Shown: positions 1 through 11,845, counted from the first letter of the stretch. The stretch is DNA of 64,000 bases from Rattus norvegicus (GCF_036323735.1 NC_086034.1:12583001-12647000), one strand, 5' to 3'. The notes: generated by a model from the letters alone, not told the origin. Numbers and translations are program-made.

Positions 1-1511
1 ATAATGTGACTATTTCTTGCTGTTTTCCTTCATATTTGTCTAGCTTCTCATGAAGATCACATGAATAGCTTGGTTGAGTAGAGGTCAGAGTTGGGAACGT
101 ACAGAAGGAAGGATGAGGAAATCACTATATATAACATTTGAATTGTCATGGCACATACAAAATGTGTACCTTAAAACATGAGAAAATATGCATGCTTTAG
201 GGGTGTTAAGAGATAACTCCATCTCAGAAATAAGATGTGTGTGTGCACTTATTCTCTTATCTTAATTTTTGTCCTTTGCTGTCACAAATAAACAGCTTGT
301 TTGGTATGCATCCGCTTCAGATAAGGCATATCACTCTCAGTATGCCCCACAATTCCCACCTTTGCCTCCGTTGCTTGAGATTTATGAGGCCTGTCCTTCT
401 TATCTGCACTTTCATTTACCTCCATCTTCCCCTCAACATTGGAAAAGAACGGGGGGCACCACTGAGTGTTCCGGCCGGTGCACAAAGGTGCTCTGAGTGT
501 GGAAGAAGACAGTGCATTGCAATCTACACTAGATTCCAGGTCAGTGGAAAGAGCCCAGAGCCAGGCAGACATCATCAATCAAGTTCTAGGCAGCGGGGCA
601 TATGCAAGATTGTAAGATTTCTTTCATGTCCTAAGATTGTACTAGATGTGCCTAACCTTGTAGATGTTTTCATTATAAAACTCAGTCAACAGAGTTGGAT
701 GAAGACAGTGTTCCATTTTCCTCTTTCTCATCCGGCCCCTACACCAAGGCTGTAATTTCTGCGTGAGTTTTCACATCTTGCTCTCACAAACACAGGAACA
801 TAAATATCGTTATATATATTTTGATTCACTTTCTGGTGTACCATTTTTAATCCTGACGGGTCCTACTATTACCATTTCTTGGCACTTACTTTTCAGTCAA
901 TAGCATGCGAAGGACAGACTACGAGAGACCTGTGTAGAAATCTACTTAACTCCATCGTGGGTTCAATGCTTCGCTCCGTGGATACACTCTCACTTATTAT
1001 CTATTCCTCAAGGCAGATCTAAAGATTGATTCTGGCTTTAGACACAATGACAAATTTTCTTAGACATCTACAGGAAAAATAATGATCCTATTATTTCTTT
1101 AAGAAGGATGGCTCAAACTGGCTTTTCTTAATCAAAGGATTCCTGTGTTATTTATAATATTATGTATCATCTCTTACTTTCTCAAAAGTTACAGAAATTC
1201 ACACTCTCATAGGCAACATAAGTGCTTACGTCTCAATATCATGGAGAACAGTTATCCGTTGCTTTGATCATTGCCAATTTGAAGAGCACACTTGTGAGAT
1301 CTCATTCTATCAATTTCCTGCCTCGTTGCTTAACCTGCACTATGCTAGTTGCTTAATCTGCAGATTTTTCTTTCCCTATTTCTCTGTTTGGCTTTATCTT
1401 TCCCCGTGTTCCATTACTTTTCTATAATCACCACAACAAATTCCCACAGAGTTAGTAGTTGGAGGAACAGAAATTTGATTTTCAGTCTGAACATCGAAAA
1501 GACAGTCATGC
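1..1511. other. Unassigned, mostly single-copy AT-rich DNA
   Basis: No repeat family or exon was recognised. A plus-strand reading frame stays open over 237-755 (172 codons from ATG). It has no hydrophobic leader, domain or motif I know, and its flanks lack a promoter or convincing splice sites. I treat it as a chance opening. Confidence 0.5.
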
Positions 1512-1667
1512 AGCTGGAGAGATGGCTCCATGGTTAGGAGCACTTAACTCAGGTTTGCGTCCCAGCACTCACATAGTAGCTCACAACTGTCTGTTACCCC
1601 AAAAACTGTCTGACAACCCCCATCACCACATACACACACCAAACTGGAGGACAAACAGCACAAAAAA
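1512..1667 (+). mobile_element. B2/B3-type SINE fragment
   Basis: It begins with the tRNA-like head gctggagagatggctc and continues through cccagcactcacatagtagctc to an A-rich end (acaaaaaa). It abuts the broken end of the antisense L1 at about 1670. Confidence 0.7.
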
Positions 1668-1671
1668 TCAT

Positions 1672-3010
1672 CTGGTCCTGGGCTCATTTTGGTTTGGAAA
1701 CTTTTAATAACTGCTTCTATTTCTTTAGGAGTTATGGGGTTGTTTAGATGGATATCTGTCTGTGATTTAACTTTGGTACCTGGTATTTGTCTAGAAAATT
1801 GCCTATTTCCTCCAGATTTTCCAGTTTTGTTGAATACAGGCTTTTGTAGTAGGATCTGATTTTTTTTAATTTTCTCTTCTTATGTCTCTTTTCTCTTTCT
1901 AATTTTTTTTTAAATTTGGATACTGTCTCTGTGCCCTCTGGTTAATCTGGCTAAGAGTTTATCTATCTTGTTGATTTTCTCAAAGAACCAGTTCCTGGTT
2001 CTGCTGATTCCTTGTATAGTTCTTTTTGTTTCTATTTGGTTGATTTCAGCCCTGAATTTGATTATTTCCTGCCTTCTAATCCTCTTGGGTGTATTTGCTT
2101 CTTTTGTTCTAGAACTTTTAGGTGTGCTGTCAAGCTGCTGATGTATGCTCTCTCTCCTGATTATTTTTGCAGGCACTCAGAGCTATGAGTTTTCCTCTTA
2201 GCACAACTTTCATTGTGCCCCATAAGTTTGGGCATGTTGTGCCTTCATTTTCCTTAAATTCAAAGAAGTCTTTAATTTCTTTATTTCTTCCTTGACCAAG
2301 TTATCATTGAGTAGAGTGTTGTTCAACTTCCATGTATATGTGGGATTTCTGTCATTTTTCTTGTTATTGAAGACCAGTCTTAGTGCATGGTGATCTGATA
2401 GGATGCATGGGATTATTTCTATCTTCCTGTATCTGTTGAAGCCTGTTTTGAGACCAATTATATGGTCAATTTTGGAGAGGGTACCATGAGGTGCTGAGAA
2501 GAAGGCATATACTTTTGTTTTAGGATGGAATGTTCTATAGATGTCTCTTAAGTCAATTTGGTTCATAACTTCTGTTAGTTTATGTCTCTATGTCTCTGTT
2601 TAATTTCTGTTTCCATGATCTGTCCATTGATGAGAATGGAGTGTTGAAATCTCCCACTATTATTGTGTGATGTGCAATGTGTGCTTTGAGCTTTAGTAAG
2701 GTTTCTTTCATGAATGTGGGTGCCCTTGCATTTGGAGCATAGATATTTAGGATTGAGAGTTCATCTTGGTGGATTTTTCCTTTGATGAATATGACGTGTC
2801 CTTCCTTATCATTTTTGATGACTTTTGTTTGAAAGTTGGTTTTATTCGATATTAGAATGGTGAGTTCAGCTTGTTTCTTCAGACCATTTCCTTGGAAAGC
2901 TGTTTTCCAACCTTTTACTCTGAGGTAGTGTCAATCTTTGTCTCTGAGGTGTATTTCCTGTATGCAGCAAAATGCTGGGTACCCTTTACGTATCCAGTCT
3001 GCTAGTCTAT
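1672..3010 (-). pseudogene. L1 ORF2 relic (endonuclease domain to start of RT)
   Basis: Minus-strand blocks contain the L1 endonuclease signatures FFSAPHGT, SKIDHIIG and SDHHALRL (2210-2566), then EIIKFRAEINQIETK and WFFEKINKIDKLLARLT (1910-2176). Stops and frame changes separate the blocks. The relic ends near the PGPDG motif, so the RT catalytic region is absent. Confidence 0.85.
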
Positions 3011-3223
3011 GTCTTTTTATTGAGATATTACGGAATGGTGATTGTTGCTTCCTGTTATTTTCATTGTTAGAGGTGGAATTATGTTTGTGTGGCTCTCTTC
3101 TTTTGGATTCGTTGAAAGGATATTACTTTCTTGCTTTTTCTAGGGTGTATTTTCCCTCCTTGTGTTAGAGTTTTCCATCTATTATCCTTTGTAGAACTGG
3201 ATTTGTAGAAAGACATTGTGTAA

Positions 3224-3491
3224 ATTTTAGATCCTGGACGTTTTGTTCAATTTCTTCATCTGTTTGGTTGTTTTTCTATAATTCTTTAAGGAATTTTTGT
3301 GTTTCCTCTTTAAGGGTTTCTACTTTTTTATCTGTGTTGTCCTGTATTCCTTTAAGGGAGCTATTTATGCCCTTCCTAAAGTCCTCCATCATCATCATAA
3401 AATGTGATTTTATATCTAAATCTTGCTTTTCTGCTGTGTTTGGATAGCCAGTATTTGCTTGGGTGGGAGAGCTGGGCTCTGATGATTCCAA
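3224..3491 (-). pseudogene. L1 ORF1 N-terminal relic
   Basis: A 71-codon frame begins MESSEPSSPTQANTGYPNTA and runs into the heptad-like coiled-coil start of L1 ORF1p (FRKGINSSLKGIQDNTDKKV). The rest of ORF1 (RRM and C-terminal domain) is missing because the sequence jumps at about 3224-3229 to the segment just before ORF2. Confidence 0.8.
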
Positions 3492-3689
3492 GTAGTTTAG
3501 TTTCTGATGCTTAGATTCCTGTGCTTGCGTCTCACCATCAGATTGTCTCTGGTGTTAGCTTGTCTTTCTGTCTCTGACAGTGGCTTGACCCTCCCATAAG
3601 CCTGTGTGTCAGCACTCCTGTAGACCTGTTTTCTTTCAGCTCTGCTCTCATGTATGTGGGTGCTCCTGCCAACTGGCTTTCAGCTCTAG

Positions 3690-4135
3690 GAGCAGGCAGA
3701 AACCCGAAGGGTCCTGCCCCTGACTGCTCCTAGGTCCCTGTGTCCAGGGGGTACAGATGGCACTAGGTGTTTTCCTCTTGGGTTGGGAATGTGTGCAGAA
3801 AGTAATCTCCTCTGAGTTCTCAGGAGTGTCCACACTTCTGAGGTTCCAGTTCTCTCCCCCATAGGATTTGGGTACAGAGAGCTGTGTACACGGTTCAGTT
3901 CAGTTCCAGGCTCAGGCCAGACCCAGGAGTTTCCTGCCACACACTGCCCCTATATTCCTGTATCCAGAGGCACTGTGTAGTTTCCTCTTGGGCCAGGGAT
4001 GTGTGAGAGGTGGGCAGCAGTGGCAGACTGTCCTGCTGTCACAGGATTGTCCAAACTTCTAAGTGTTATGATCTCTCCCCCATGGGATTTGGGTGCAGGG
4101 AGCTCTTGAATCAGTTTAGATCAGTTCTGAGCACA
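3690..4135 (-). repeat. Two tandem degenerate L1 5'UTR monomers (~210 bp each)
   Basis: Plus-strand landmarks recur in order. Copy 1 has tcctgcccctgactgctcc, ttttcctcttgggttggga, cacacttctgaggtt and ataggatttgggtac. Copy 2 has actgcccctatattcctg, tttcctcttgggccaggga, caaacttctaagtgt and catgggatttgggtgc. Tandem 5' monomers act as the internal promoter in murine L1s. Confidence 0.7.
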
Positions 4136-4299
4136 GGCCTCATTATTTTCAAAAATAGTCGTTCCATTTCTAATTTCCTCAGAAATTCTATCACGGAGGA
4201 ATTTGGGACTATGCCAAAGGCCTTCTAAATCTATTAAGATTTTAAATCTATTAAGATTATCCTGAGATTTCTGCTCAGAACAGTCTGTCAAAGCAATCT

Positions 4300-4835
4300 T
4301 TTTCCTTTTTTAATTAATTAATTAATTATCTTACATCCCAAACACTGCCCCTCCCAGTCCCAGCTCTCACAGAGTCCCTTCCCCATACCCCCTCTCCTTC
4401 TTCTCTGAGAGGGTGCCCAATCCAGTATTCCCCAATTCTTGTGCTTCAAGTCTCTGTGGGATTAAGCACATCCTCTCTCACATAAACCACACAAGGAAGC
4501 CATGGAGACTAAGCTGAGTATCTGCTACATATGTGCTGGGGCCCTCGGTCCATCCTATGTATACTCTTCAGTTGATGGTTCAGTCTGTGAGAGTTCCCAG
4601 GGGTCCAGATTAGCTGACTCTTTTGATCTCCCTGTTGAGTTACTTTCCCTTTTAGGACCTTCAATCCTTCCCCCCAACTCTTCCATAAGAGTCTCCTACC
4701 TCCATCCAGTGTCTGCCTGTGGATATCGGCAATTGTTCCAGTCAGCTGCTTGGTAGAGCTTCTCAGAGAACAGTTAGTTATGCTAGTCTCCTGTTTGTAA
4801 GCATAACATAGCAAAAGCACTTCAAGGTATATACC
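4300..4835 (-). mobile_element. Antisense L1 3'UTR fragment
   Basis: It begins after a TTAA-rich run with cttacatcccaaacactgcc (reverse of an L1 3' end) and includes tacatatgtgctggggccct, which pairs with the 3'UTR of the sense L1 near 17570-17600. It ends near the ctcctgtttgtaagcata block. It is a separate element from the L1 at 1670-4140. Confidence 0.75.
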
Positions 4836-6438
4836 CACACCCCCATATACTCTTTTTTAAGATGTTTAACTAGAATAAGATCCCAACATAACTTAGGGAT
4901 AAAAGTATAAACATCACATATGAGCATGCATTAAACAGAATTAAAATATTTTGCTAGCTTATATCAGTAAGTACTTAAGACAATTTATGGACAGTCAACC
5001 AAAGTTATGTCGAATACTGATGGAGAAAGAGAATTGCAGTCCCAGACTACTTTGTGCATATGTATAACAGATACCCTAACGAGTAATTCTGATTCTGTGC
5101 ACTAGATAAAGCATCTGGGAGTGATTCTGGAAGCTTCCACAATTGGTTACCTGGAACCTACACTAAATGATGGGCACTCTTAAAGGAGAGTGCTAAGATT
5201 TCTTGAGTATAGCCTCTAGAGAAAGCAATGGAAACATTATGGAGATTGAAATATTGGAGTATATTTATCAGACATTAGCTACTCAGTGTACCCTAAATGC
5301 ATCTCCCAAGAGACATTCAGGAATGACATTTAGTAAGACATTTAAAAATATATTAAACCGGAACGCCAGCATTATTAACAAAGCTCTGGAATGTTTATCC
5401 TTGCTGGATAGGAACAATTTTAGTGAATACTGTGACTGGCATGAGTTTTTGCCTATAGTTCAGATGACAGAATATATTGGTGTGCCTCAAATTTCAGTAT
5501 ATATTCAAAGCCCATGAAAGGTTTGTTTAATCAGAGTGCTGAGTCTTATTCTCAGTTTCTACCTGAGTAGGTCTGGGTAGAATCTGAAATTTTGCCTTTT
5601 CTAAGTTATGATCCTGGAGGTGGTTCAATATATCCAAAGTAATGAATAAAGCGAATAATTGAACTACAGACATGAGGGAGATATGGGCATTACAGTGCAA
5701 AGCAAGTTTAAATAATTTCATCGAAATATTTTTATACATGAGGATATTTGTCAATAGTCCCTAGATCTGAAAGAGCTTAGCAGAAAACTAAAGTCTAAAT
5801 TGATCTCTTCAGTAAAAAGTTAACAGTAAACAGAACACAAAGATTCTTTTCTCCAGTGGAGATTCCTTTCCCCTAATTCTCTGAGTGTCCCCACTTCACG
5901 AACATAAAGCATTGACTGCAAGAAGCTTAGTACAGTTTTCCACTCTAAGTTAAACTTGCAATCTCCTACTAGGATCTGCACATGAACTGATGGTGCCAGA
6001 CTTGTCAGAGATTGCTGAACTTGGAAACTGAATTGAAAATTGTCCCTGGAGCCACAAAACGATACATCACCTTAAGAGTGAGAGTTGAGGTTCATGAAAG
6101 ACAGGTGATGCATAGAGCTCCTATCTCAGGCCATTTCACTGTTGGCCGGTCTCCATAAAGCAATTCTATAGAAATGTACCCAGCAACTGAACACAAAATT
6201 CGTGCTTTCATTTCTCACCATGTGAAACTCTGATAGATTAAAGTTCATAGTTACTAAGGGAGACAGTTTTCTACCAGATGCACTAGAAATTGAAATTCTC
6301 CTTTGGCACATTAAAATGAACCAACAAGCAATATAATTGACTCACTCTACATAGCCAAAGATATCCAATCTTATCTACAGAAATGTGTTGCTACCTGAGA
6401 GTGTCAAGAAAGAGCATATTAAAGCCTGTGTCTCTGTC

Positions 6439-6439
<1 letters not shown>
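4836..6439. other. Unassigned AT-rich DNA
   Basis: I recognise no exon or repeat family here. A 104-codon plus-strand frame (5203-5517) lacks any known motif and is probably chance. Confidence 0.45.

Positions 6440-6469
<30 letters not shown>
6440..6469. repeat. (TG)n microsatellite
   Basis: An uninterrupted TG run of about 15 units. Confidence 0.95.
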
Positions 6470-6472
<3 letters not shown>

Positions 6473-6578
6473 GCTAAAGGTTATACAGTTATATAGAAAT
6501 ATGTTCATATGAAAATAACCAATGAAGAATTTTATGTATACATAAAAGGTTTTATGGCAAAATTAAAACATATTTCAT

Positions 6579-6790
6579 GGGTCCTGAATAAATAGCTCAG
6601 TGGTTAAGAGCACATGATGATCATCCAGAAGACTTAAGTTCAGTTCCCAGCACAAGCAACTGACTGTAATTTAAACTCACAGACACACACACACACACAC
6701 ACACAAACATACACACACACTCCCATGTGCATGTGTACAAACACAGAACCAGCACCCCTCTCATAAGTAATAAAATAAATATTTTTTAAA
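6579..6790 (+). mobile_element. B2/B3-type SINE with (AC)n
   Basis: The head aaatagctcagtggttaaga and gttcagttcccagcac match the tRNA-derived SINE core. A 40-bp AC tract and an AATAAAATAAAT tail follow, typical of B2/B3 elements. Confidence 0.75.
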
Positions 6791-7293
6791 TGACACTTTT
6801 GTATAACCAAAAGTCTAAAAAATGTATATTAGATGGAAAGCTAAAGGAAATACCCCAGGAAGAAGAAAAATAAAACTAGGTAAAACCATAAATTTCCAGA
6901 AAACAATGATAGGTATGAAAAAAGACATTATAAACAAGGAAAGAGATATTTTAATGAATATTGACTATAGTAAACTATAATGGTGGTATTACATTACAAG
7001 ACCTAAAAATAAAGCTGCAATTAACATGAGAAAAATTAAAACAAACACTAGAGTTTTGTAATGCACTCAAAATTTCTTAATTTGTTTGGCATATAAGCAA
7101 ACATTTATGCTAGCTTTTAACAAATTTAAAATGTCTTCTGAATATCTAAAGTAAATTTTCTTACACTATAAGAAATATAAAACTATGAAACTAAACAAGA
7201 ATAAACAATAGAATAAGTAAAGCTTACTTTGTGGATAATACAAGGAAGAAAATGAAAATGAGCATAGATTCAGGTATAAAACATTCAGCTTTT

Positions 7294-7430
7294 AAAAAGT
7301 AGTTAAGAGGGGGGCTGGGGATTTAGCTCAGTGGTAGAGCGCTTGCCTAGCAAGCGCAAGGCCCTGGGTTCGGTCCCCAGCTCCGGAAAAAAAAAAGAAA
7401 AAAGAAAAAGAAAAAAAAAGTAGTTAAGAG
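7294..7430 (+). mobile_element. ID SINE with perfect 16-bp target-site duplication
   Basis: The body (7311-7386) is a near-consensus BC1/tRNA-Ala-derived ID element. The A box region is tagctcagtggtagagcgc and the B box is ggttcggtccc. An A/G-rich tail runs to 7414. The duplication aaaaagtagttaagag occurs at 7294-7309 and 7415-7430 without mismatch, so the insertion is recent. The Pol III boxes look intact. Abundant ID copies point to rat. Confidence 0.97.
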
Positions 7431-7498
7431 ATAACTATACATCCAACCACATCAGAAATTATATTAAATAAATAAACTAAATACCCTAAATGAAAGGT

Positions 7499-8178
7499 TG
7501 TGGGGTGGCAGGCTGTGACAGGAACCCTGATTCCAGGTCAAGATAGGTTGAATCCCTGGGGATGGCAGGAGCATTCCCAGTCTCCCAGGAGGTTGGACCC
7601 CTCTCATAGGTACAGCCCCCCACAACCCCCTGTAGAGAGATTTGAGACAGATCAGTCATGTAGGGCAACACCCCAGTCCCCTCCTCCACAGATAAGGACA
7701 TGACCACAAGTCATGTTGGCTCATGACGAATCAGTCATGTAGAAGCAGGACCAAGTATGTAGATGGTTCTCAGGCCAAACCAATAGGAAGTACCCACTGC
7801 CAGGCCCTGACCCGGCCCTAAACTGTATTTAAGAATCCTCTCCAGAAGGATTAAGGGAATGCAGGAATTATTACATTATCTGAGAGTTTCTGCCATAAGA
7901 GCTGTAACACTACCACTTGGGGAAGAGATCTGCTCTCCCGAAATCACCACCAGAAGCTCCCCTGCACCCCTCACTGGCCAGCCAGTTCCCTGCTGGCTTA
8001 GCCCGGCCAGAAACAGAGCTGGACCAGCACCAACAGTGGAGGAGGCAACAGTCATTCCCTTCTATGCCCTAGTTCTCTCCCTTTCTCCTGAACCCGTGTA
8101 CCTAGTCAGACCAGAGATCTCTGTGCAAAGCTGCCAGCATAAAGCCCCACAAAAGCTCAACTCTTCTATGGTTCCTAC
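7499..8178 (+). mobile_element. Solo LTR-like element of an endogenous retrovirus
   Basis: The segment starts TGTGGGGTGG and ends near CCTACA, with a CCAAT box (about 7780), a TATA-like gtatttaag (about 7827) and an ATAAAG poly(A)-type hexamer (about 8140), in the order expected of an LTR. The flanks are ancient L1 on both sides. No internal retroviral genes are present. Family and exact ends are uncertain, and I could not find a clean 4-6 bp duplication. Confidence 0.6.
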
Positions 8179-9322
8179 AAAATATATGTCCAAATTATAA
8201 GTATATAGAATAGATATTAGGTTAAAAAGAAATGTACCATACAAATACTTAAAAGAAAGTTTGCCTCACTTCCATATTATTAAAAAAGGGAAAACTTTAG
8301 AACTACCATATTTTACATGATAATATAGTACTTTTCATGATGATAACAGAGCCAAATAAAAAATAATCAACATTCATATGCCCCTAATAGTGTAAGACAA
8401 AAATATAGAACTCAGTTATTGACTAACCTAAAAGGAAATAAAACAGAAGTATATAATGACAGTATGAGTTTAAATCACTTCTCTCCGCGACTGAGAGAAA
8501 AAGTAGAAAAGGTTAGAAATAAGAGTATAAAAATAATGTGTTTAACACATGTTGCTTGATATTATAACCCAAACTGCAAAACTGATCCTTATTTTAAAAT
8601 TAATATAAAGCTAGTACATCAGCCACAAATGAGCCCATAAAAGATGTTTCAACAATGATGAAGACATGAAAATTGAATGGAGTGTATTCCATGACTACAA
8701 TGGAATAAATGAGAAATCAGCAACCAAAAGACAACAAAAATCCCAAATGTTCATAAATTAACCAGATATTTCCATGAGGCACAAAAGAGAAATAAAAACA
8801 TTTGAAGAGATATTAGAAAACATTTGAGACTATCAGGCTCATATCAAAATTGATGGGATGCCTTTAAAACTATGAATATAGATGATGCTTAGCATTAAAG
8901 GCACAGAAGAGAAAAGATGAAATGCCAAAAGGCAAGGATCTAAACATCTGTCTCCTGAAGTTTAGGAAAAGAAGAACAAGTTAAGTTCAAACTCAGGGGA
9001 AAAACCAGTGAGTGCCAGGACAGAAGTCAAGAAACGGGAAATAAAGGCACAGAACTGAGAAAGTCAACACAACATTCTTTTCTTTGAACACACGAATAAA
9101 AGTAATAAAAGACACTGGGAAAATGGCACATGGTGGCAGCAGGGAATGTCCAGGAAACTTTTGAAAAGAAGATTCAAGTGTACAGCTGTGAAGAATTAAA
9201 AGCATAAGTGAAGGTAATGAATGATTTTTTGCCAATATATTTGAATAGAAAATAATAGGAAATTCAAAATCGAACAAGGAATTTGAACTATGTTATTAAT
9301 TTTAAAGACGTTAAATCTTTCT

Positions 9323-9515
9323 CACTGGTGAAAGAGATCACCAGGTGAACTCACTTGGCACCAAGACTGATGCCCTGAGCTCCATCTCCAGGACCCATAA
9401 GGAGGAAGGAAAGTACCAATATACTAAAATTGTCTTTGAGTCTTCCCAAGATCACTATGACATGTGAACATCAACATACACAAACACAGGGAGAAACACA
9501 AAATAAATACATAAA
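9323..9515 (+). mobile_element. B3-type SINE
   Basis: Landmarks are gatgccctgagctccatctc, ggacccataaggaggaagga and the terminal aaataaatacataaa, in B3 order and about 190 bp long. Confidence 0.65.
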
Positions 9516-9569
9516 ATGCTGAAAATCTTTTCTTAACGAAAACTCTAGATCTTGCTAGTGGTAACTCTT

Positions 9570-10260
9570 AGGCCCATACCAAGGAATTTTTTTGTTTTAC
9601 CCATGAGATCATAGTCAATGATGTCCATTACTGTTCTATTCGCAATAGCCAAAACTTGAAAACAAACTTGATGTCCCTCAACAGATGAATGAAGAAAATA
9701 TTGTACATTCACACAATGAAATATTATTCAGCCATTAAGAAAATGAAATCATGACGTGATTTAGCTAAGTGGATGGAAATAGAAAAAAATCCTTTAAAGA
9801 CATATATGATATAATATTCCCTTATATGCATATATTATCTGTTAAGTCAATGGTAATCGTGCTTATATCAGTAGAACCACAAAGGTCAGGTATAGAGTAA
9901 GGGAGTTGGCAGGGGCACGGGGGTGGGGGTGGGGGACACAGATCTCCTTGGGAAAAGGATGGATAGTTATGGATGCATGGAGGGGTCTGAAATGGGAAGC
10001 GCAAGTGGAGAGGAGGTGGGGAGACAGGACAAGGGTGGAAAGACAGAGAAAGACAGCTTGGTTTTTGTTTTTATTTTTCCTGTTTGTTTTGAAAGGGGGA
10101 AGGTAGAGAGGGAGGAGAGAACCTAACATAAAGTAGAGCAATAGGAAAGAGGTGAAAGGAATTGTGGGAGGAGAAGTACAAGAACAAAATACATAGTATG
10201 AAAAATTATTCAACAAAAATATTTAGAAAGCAATTAAAATGGTAATTGAATGAGTAAAGT
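9570..10260 (+). mobile_element. L1 3' end (ORF2 C-terminus plus 3'UTR)
   Basis: The text atgtccctcaacagatgaat and aatattattcagccattaag encodes the well-known C-terminal end of L1 ORF2. A G-rich purine stretch (9905-10020) and an AT-rich end typical of rodent L1 3'UTRs follow. Confidence 0.75.
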
Positions 10261-11439
10261 GGAATATCAAGTTTTAATAAACAGTCTTAATATGACCATC
10301 TAGTTTATTACAAAGATGGTACTCTACATGAACGGGGAAAGTGGTGATAGCAAGCACACGACAGTGAGTTGCAGTATCAGGGAGAAACACAGGGGCCCTA
10401 AACATCACACAGATCTTGCAGGCAGAGCTTCTAGGCTTATGCAGCATCAGGTGGAGACAAGCACGCCAGCGGGACAAACTCAAGTGTTTGCCTGCATCAT
10501 GGTCAGTCACAATATGAGCTTTATATTCGCACACCCTCAGAACATCCCAGGCCCTGGTGGCTGTGGAGTTTAAGCAGAGCAAAGCTTAGTGCCAGCCTTG
10601 GCTTGCTGCCTTTAACATCTCTACTCCACCCTGATGGAATATCTATCCCTATGCCATTGCTCACAGGCTAAGGTTGCAGAACTGTTCAGCTACCAGACAG
10701 ACTAGTGCATTCTGGTAGGATGGATTCATGTTTGACCTTTATTAGCAACGACTGCACTCGGGTCCCAAGTGCTTCTCTGAAACCATATAGGCTATGAAAA
10801 TGAGGTACAACCAAATTTAGTATCAGCCTTGATAGGCAAGGGTGTGCTGACCAGCACTACCACAATTTTAGGTAACACATCTTGAAGTGATACTCTATTC
10901 ACTGATACAGAAAAGGGCAGTACAAACAAAACTTTGCCATGGACCTCAAGCACTTTCTCTAAGCCAATGTCTATGGATGGAGCCTAAGAATAGCCCTGAT
11001 GTCAAGTGGCCCAGGGTTTCATGCTTCTATGCTGGCCAGAAATGTCACTAGACGGAAGCAGCAGTCATAGGTTATAAATCCAACTCAGCAGTAGGAAGTC
11101 CATATTAGTGTGTGGGGGCCATTTTACTACTCTAACACTATGAGGAGGCCAGTGGAGTACTTTCAGCGTCTAAGACAATGGTCCAAGTTGGTAGCCATAG
11201 ATAATACAATAGTCTAGGTCTGGTCACATCATGATTGTGCCTAGAGCCAGGAAGAACTCCACTATGTTTGACAACAGAATGGTGAGTGTGTATGTAAGCC
11301 TGCTTCAGCCCCAAAGAAAATCTTGGCTTGGTCTCTTCACCTGAATCAGTAACAGTCCAACAGCAGACTACCAGCAAACTTGGGTGCTGCTGTTAACTAA
11401 GTGACAGAATAGTACACTTGACTGCAATCTCATAGAGAT
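10261..11439. other. Unassigned segment between two L1 elements
   Basis: GC is higher than in the flanks. No long frame on either strand resembles a known protein: 10274-10582 minus and 10316-10573 plus are mutual shadows. It could be an unrecognised LTR or a decayed retrocopy. Confidence 0.35.
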
Positions 11440-11489
11440 TGACAGGCTTGCTCGGAATTTCTGGAAGCGGAAGAGAAAAGTCAATGATA

Positions 11490-11845
11490 GTTTCTTCCGG
11501 TTTCCATCTGCACCCCAAAATTGACCCTGTGACACAACTCTCTGAACTCCAATCCTGCCCACAGAGACCTGGTCTCCTAAGAGTGCTGACAAACCTAAGA
11601 TCACAGGTGAGACCACCACTACTGCCCCAATACCAGGCCAAAGTAGGAGTCACCCAGAGCCCGCAGGACCCAGGAACCTAACACCAGCCTGATCATTCTG
11701 GTTTCTATCTGCACTCCAGAGCTGACAGTGTGCCATAGCTATTGGCACCACAATTCATCTCAGAGAGAACTGGTCTCCCAGAAGTGCTGAGATACCTAAG
11801 ATCACAGGCTCACAGGAGGGACAAGTTCCAGTCAGAGACAGCAAG
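11490..11845 (+). repeat. Two degenerate L1 5'UTR monomers
   Basis: Copy 1 (from ttccggtttccatctgcac) and copy 2 (from ttctggtttctatctgcac) share, in order, ctcagagagaactggtctcc or its variant, agtgctgacaaacctaagat against agtgctgagatacctaagat, and atcacagg. The period is roughly 205 bp. Confidence 0.7.

Larger units (their letters stand above)
1670..4140 (-). mobile_element. Antisense L1: 5'UTR monomers, ORF1 start, ORF2 fragment; internally deleted and 3'-truncated
   Basis: Read on the minus strand, the order is: two degenerate ~210 bp 5'UTR units, the ORF1 start, a deletion junction, the ORF1-ORF2 spacer, then ORF2 down to the SPGPDG region, where it stops abruptly. The 3' half (most of RT, C-terminal region, 3'UTR, tail) is missing, so this is not ordinary 5' truncation; a later deletion or rearrangement removed it. 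Alignment by eye to the sense L1 at 11.4-17.8 kb gives the correspondences. Confidence 0.85.
6800..9550 (+). mobile_element. Ancient L1 (L1M-like) relic, interrupted by younger insertions
   Basis: Plus-strand AT-rich sequence keeps the order of old mammalian L1 ORF2. Landmarks are ataatcaacattcatatgcc (8360s), ggaataaatgagaaatcag (8700s), tgttcataaattaacc (8750s) and gaaaagaagaacaagttaag (8960s). It is far too decayed to code. An ID element (7310), an LTR (7499) and a B3 (9323) sit inside it, giving a relative age order. Confidence 0.6.

Noticed and set aside
237..755. 172-codon plus-strand frame near the window start
   Set aside because: No leader, domain, codon bias or splice/promoter context; opposite-strand frame overlaps it. 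Probably chance.
7321..7386. Possible tRNA gene
   Set aside because: tRNA-like boxes belong to an ID SINE with A-rich tail and target-site duplication; the cloverleaf is not a functional tRNA.
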